Assembly (NCBI RefSeq): GCF_019056395.1
Contig: NZ_CP077639.1
Span: 1,676,001 to 1,740,000 of the forward strand
Source: Terribacillus sp. DMT04
GTDB lineage: Bacteria; Bacillota; Bacilli; Bacillales; Amphibacillaceae
Direction of reading: 5' to 3'
Length of the DNA stretch: 64,000 nucleotides
Shown here: piece after piece, positions 62,811 through 64,000 of the stretch
How the letters are laid out: every line of letters starts with the position of its first letter
Position numbering within the stretch: position 1 is the first letter of the stretch
Translations under genes and position numbers: made by a program
The notes under the pieces: model-generated
Databases searched by the model: none
Told to the model about the DNA's origin: nothing
What the model saw: only the letters and a program-made list of their open reading frames with translations

Positions 62811-64000
62811 TGGGTGATAGTTTCCTTCTTTCCGATCAGGCTGGCAAGTTCCTCCGTGACACGAACCAGATCCTTCTCTTCATGATGCCCCATAACAGCT
62901 AACTGCACCCAATTGTTTTCAATCAAGTAGCTGCTATTGCAGCTGATCAGGAATCCTTTCTCCGCAAGTATGCGTCCAACCGTTTCGGACCGGCATTCCT
63001 TAGGAAGGGTGATTGTCAGTATACCTGGAGCACGGCATGTGTTGTCTGCCAAAATGGAAATTCCCTTTTGATTGCAAAGGCTGACAAGTTTATCTGTCAA
63101 CAAGCTAACTTGCTTTATAATATTCTTTTTTTCCCATTGATTGATTGCTACAGTTAGTGCCGCGAGCTGATTAGAAGAATGTGTAAATGGTGTACTTTCA
63201 TATTCATGGTAAAGACCAAGATCCAGATAACGCGGAATGCTGTTTGCGATTTTGATTTCATGATGATAGAAAACGAATGCTAACCCCGCGTAAGAAGCCA
63301 ATCCTTTGCCGCTTCCAGCGGTTGCTAAAAAGACATCGCTCAAATCAATGGGCATATTACCAAGGGAGCTGCAGCAATCCAGGATAAGCTTGCTGTCTAT
63401 ATGCTTGGTGATTCGCTTCAGCTTATCCAAGTCCTGCAGCACACCAGTTGACGTTTCTGCATGTACAGCCCAGATCCATCCAACACGATGCTTCTTTGCT
63501 TCTGCTAAAATGTGCTGATAATCAAATGCTTGTCCCCAAGGTATCTCCAAGGTAGTGAAAGATAGTCCTGCCCGCTGTGCGTGATCTGTCAGTCGCAAAC
63601 CAAATTCACCATTCACGAGGATAAGTCCGTGCTGTTTTAGAAGGGAAAGCTGAGCTGCTGCAGCATCATTTCCAAGTGTGCCCGATCCCAGCATAATTTG
63701 CACCTGTGAAGAATGTGTCAGTTTTTTAAGTTTGTCACGCAGCTGATGAAGCTGATCAATAAAAACAGGCGCGCGATGCGACCGTGCAGTCTGACCCATC
63801 GCCTGCTTTACTTCGTCGGCCATAGGAACAGGTCCCGGCAGAAAGCTAACAGGTTCTTGCTTCGAAAGTATTCGCTGAAAAGCCCGAGCTTTACGCTGGA
63901 ACAATTTTTCCGTCACGTACATCGGCTGGAACTGCGCATCTCCATTTCCAGTCAAACTACCAAACGGAACGAATCCCATATGCCGGTAGAGCTTTTGCTG
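62807..64000 (-). CDS. GNAT-aminotransferase class V fusion protein, 5' end outside window
   Basis: 397 residues are visible and the frame is open to the window edge. The first visible residues (KLYRHMGFVPFGSLTGNGDA, then QFQPMYVT) look like the last strand of a GNAT acetyltransferase domain, so the ATG at 63979 is probably internal. Residues after about 40 form a PLP-dependent class-V aminotransferase (FLPGPVPMADEVKQAM, IMLGSGTLGNDA, AVHAETSTGVLQD, and the Schiff-base Lys in GSGKGLASYAG). Substrates are unknown. Its stop overlaps the LTA-synthase-family gene by four bases, suggesting a role in envelope polymer or lipid head-group chemistry (inference). Confidence 0.85.
   Translation of the reverse strand, partial: QQKLYRHMGFVPFGSLTGNGDAQFQPMYVTEKLFQRKARAFQRILSKQEPVSFLPGPVPMADEVKQAMGQTARSHRAPVFIDQLHQLRDKLKKLTHSSQVQIMLGSGTLGNDAAAAQLSLLKQHGLILVNGEFGLRLTDHAQRAGLSFTTLEIPWGQAFDYQHILAEAKKHRVGWIWAVHAETSTGVLQDLDKLKRITKHIDSKLILDCCSSLGNMPIDLSDVFLATAGSGKGLASYAGLAFVFYHHEIKIANSIPRYLDLGLYHEYESTPFTHSSNQLAALTVAINQWEKKNIIKQVSLLTDKLVSLCNQKGISILADNTCRAPGILTITLPKECRSETVGRILAEKGFLISCNSSYLIENNWVQLAVMGHHEEKDLVRVTEELASLIGKKETITQ

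Overview
The window reads as chromosomal DNA of a low-to-moderate-GC, Gram-positive, spore-forming member of the Bacillaceae. Nearly every gene has a strong AGGAGG-type ribosome binding site and GTG/TTG starts are common. The closest recognisable relatives are Bacillus-type proteins (HemAT, VmlR, NrnB/YngD, SpoVB, TcyP, SbcCD, YqfQ, YhfW-like, MhqA/O-like). The squalene-hopene-cyclase-family gene and sulfolipid genes would suit a halotolerant genus such as Terribacillus, but the genus is an inference. No rRNA, tRNA, CRISPR array or intact mobile element was seen. The window cuts a gene at each end.

Layout. 1-7 kb: glutamate synthase (5' end missing) and its small subunit, then a cytoplasmic globin-coupled aerotaxis receptor behind a motility-type promoter. 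7-16 kb: ilvE, a serine hydrolase, proB, a 42-residue ORF with an SDR oxidoreductase, a convergent squalene-hopene-cyclase-family gene, a quinone oxidoreductase and exoA. 16-26 kb: a penicillin-binding protein, a PadR/DUF2812 pair under a striking palindrome, a ring-cleaving dioxygenase under an MhqR-type operator, a CBS protein, topB, a decayed patch with a transposase remnant, and a GAF/HD-GYP protein. 26-36.7 kb: a GH3 glycosidase, brnQ, nrnB, spoVB, and a three-gene operon of two membrane proteins of unknown function and an M20 amidohydrolase. 36.7-41 kb: vmlR behind a complete attenuator, small membrane proteins and a second quinone reductase. 41-47.4 kb: a two-gene sulfolipid operon (sqdB-sqdX type), two paralogous FAD/Rieske oxidoreductases flanking acyP, and a ferredoxin. 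47.5-58.6 kb: an M14 peptidase, a histidine phosphatase, AbrB-family/DUF6501, terC, msrAB, yqfQ, and sbcD-sbcC-DUF2584. 58.6-64 kb: a divergent WYL-like/YolD-like pair with two LexA boxes, tcyP, an LTA-synthase-family gene, and a GNAT-aminotransferase fusion running off the end.

The most notable points are regulatory or metabolic. (1) vmlR (ABC-F antibiotic resistance) is preceded by a promoter, a 15-codon leader ORF, mutually exclusive pairings and an intrinsic terminator: a readable ribosome-mediated attenuator. (2) The plant/cyanobacterial-type UDP-sulfoquinovose synthase plus SQD2-like glycosyltransferase predicts sulfoquinovosyl diacylglycerol in a Firmicute. (3) Two near-perfect LexA boxes sit inside two back-to-back promoters and predict a small SOS module without its usual polymerase. 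(4) The membrane/membrane/M20 operon looks like an undescribed uptake-and-hydrolysis system. Several short genes (33, 42 and 57 codons) are also reported.
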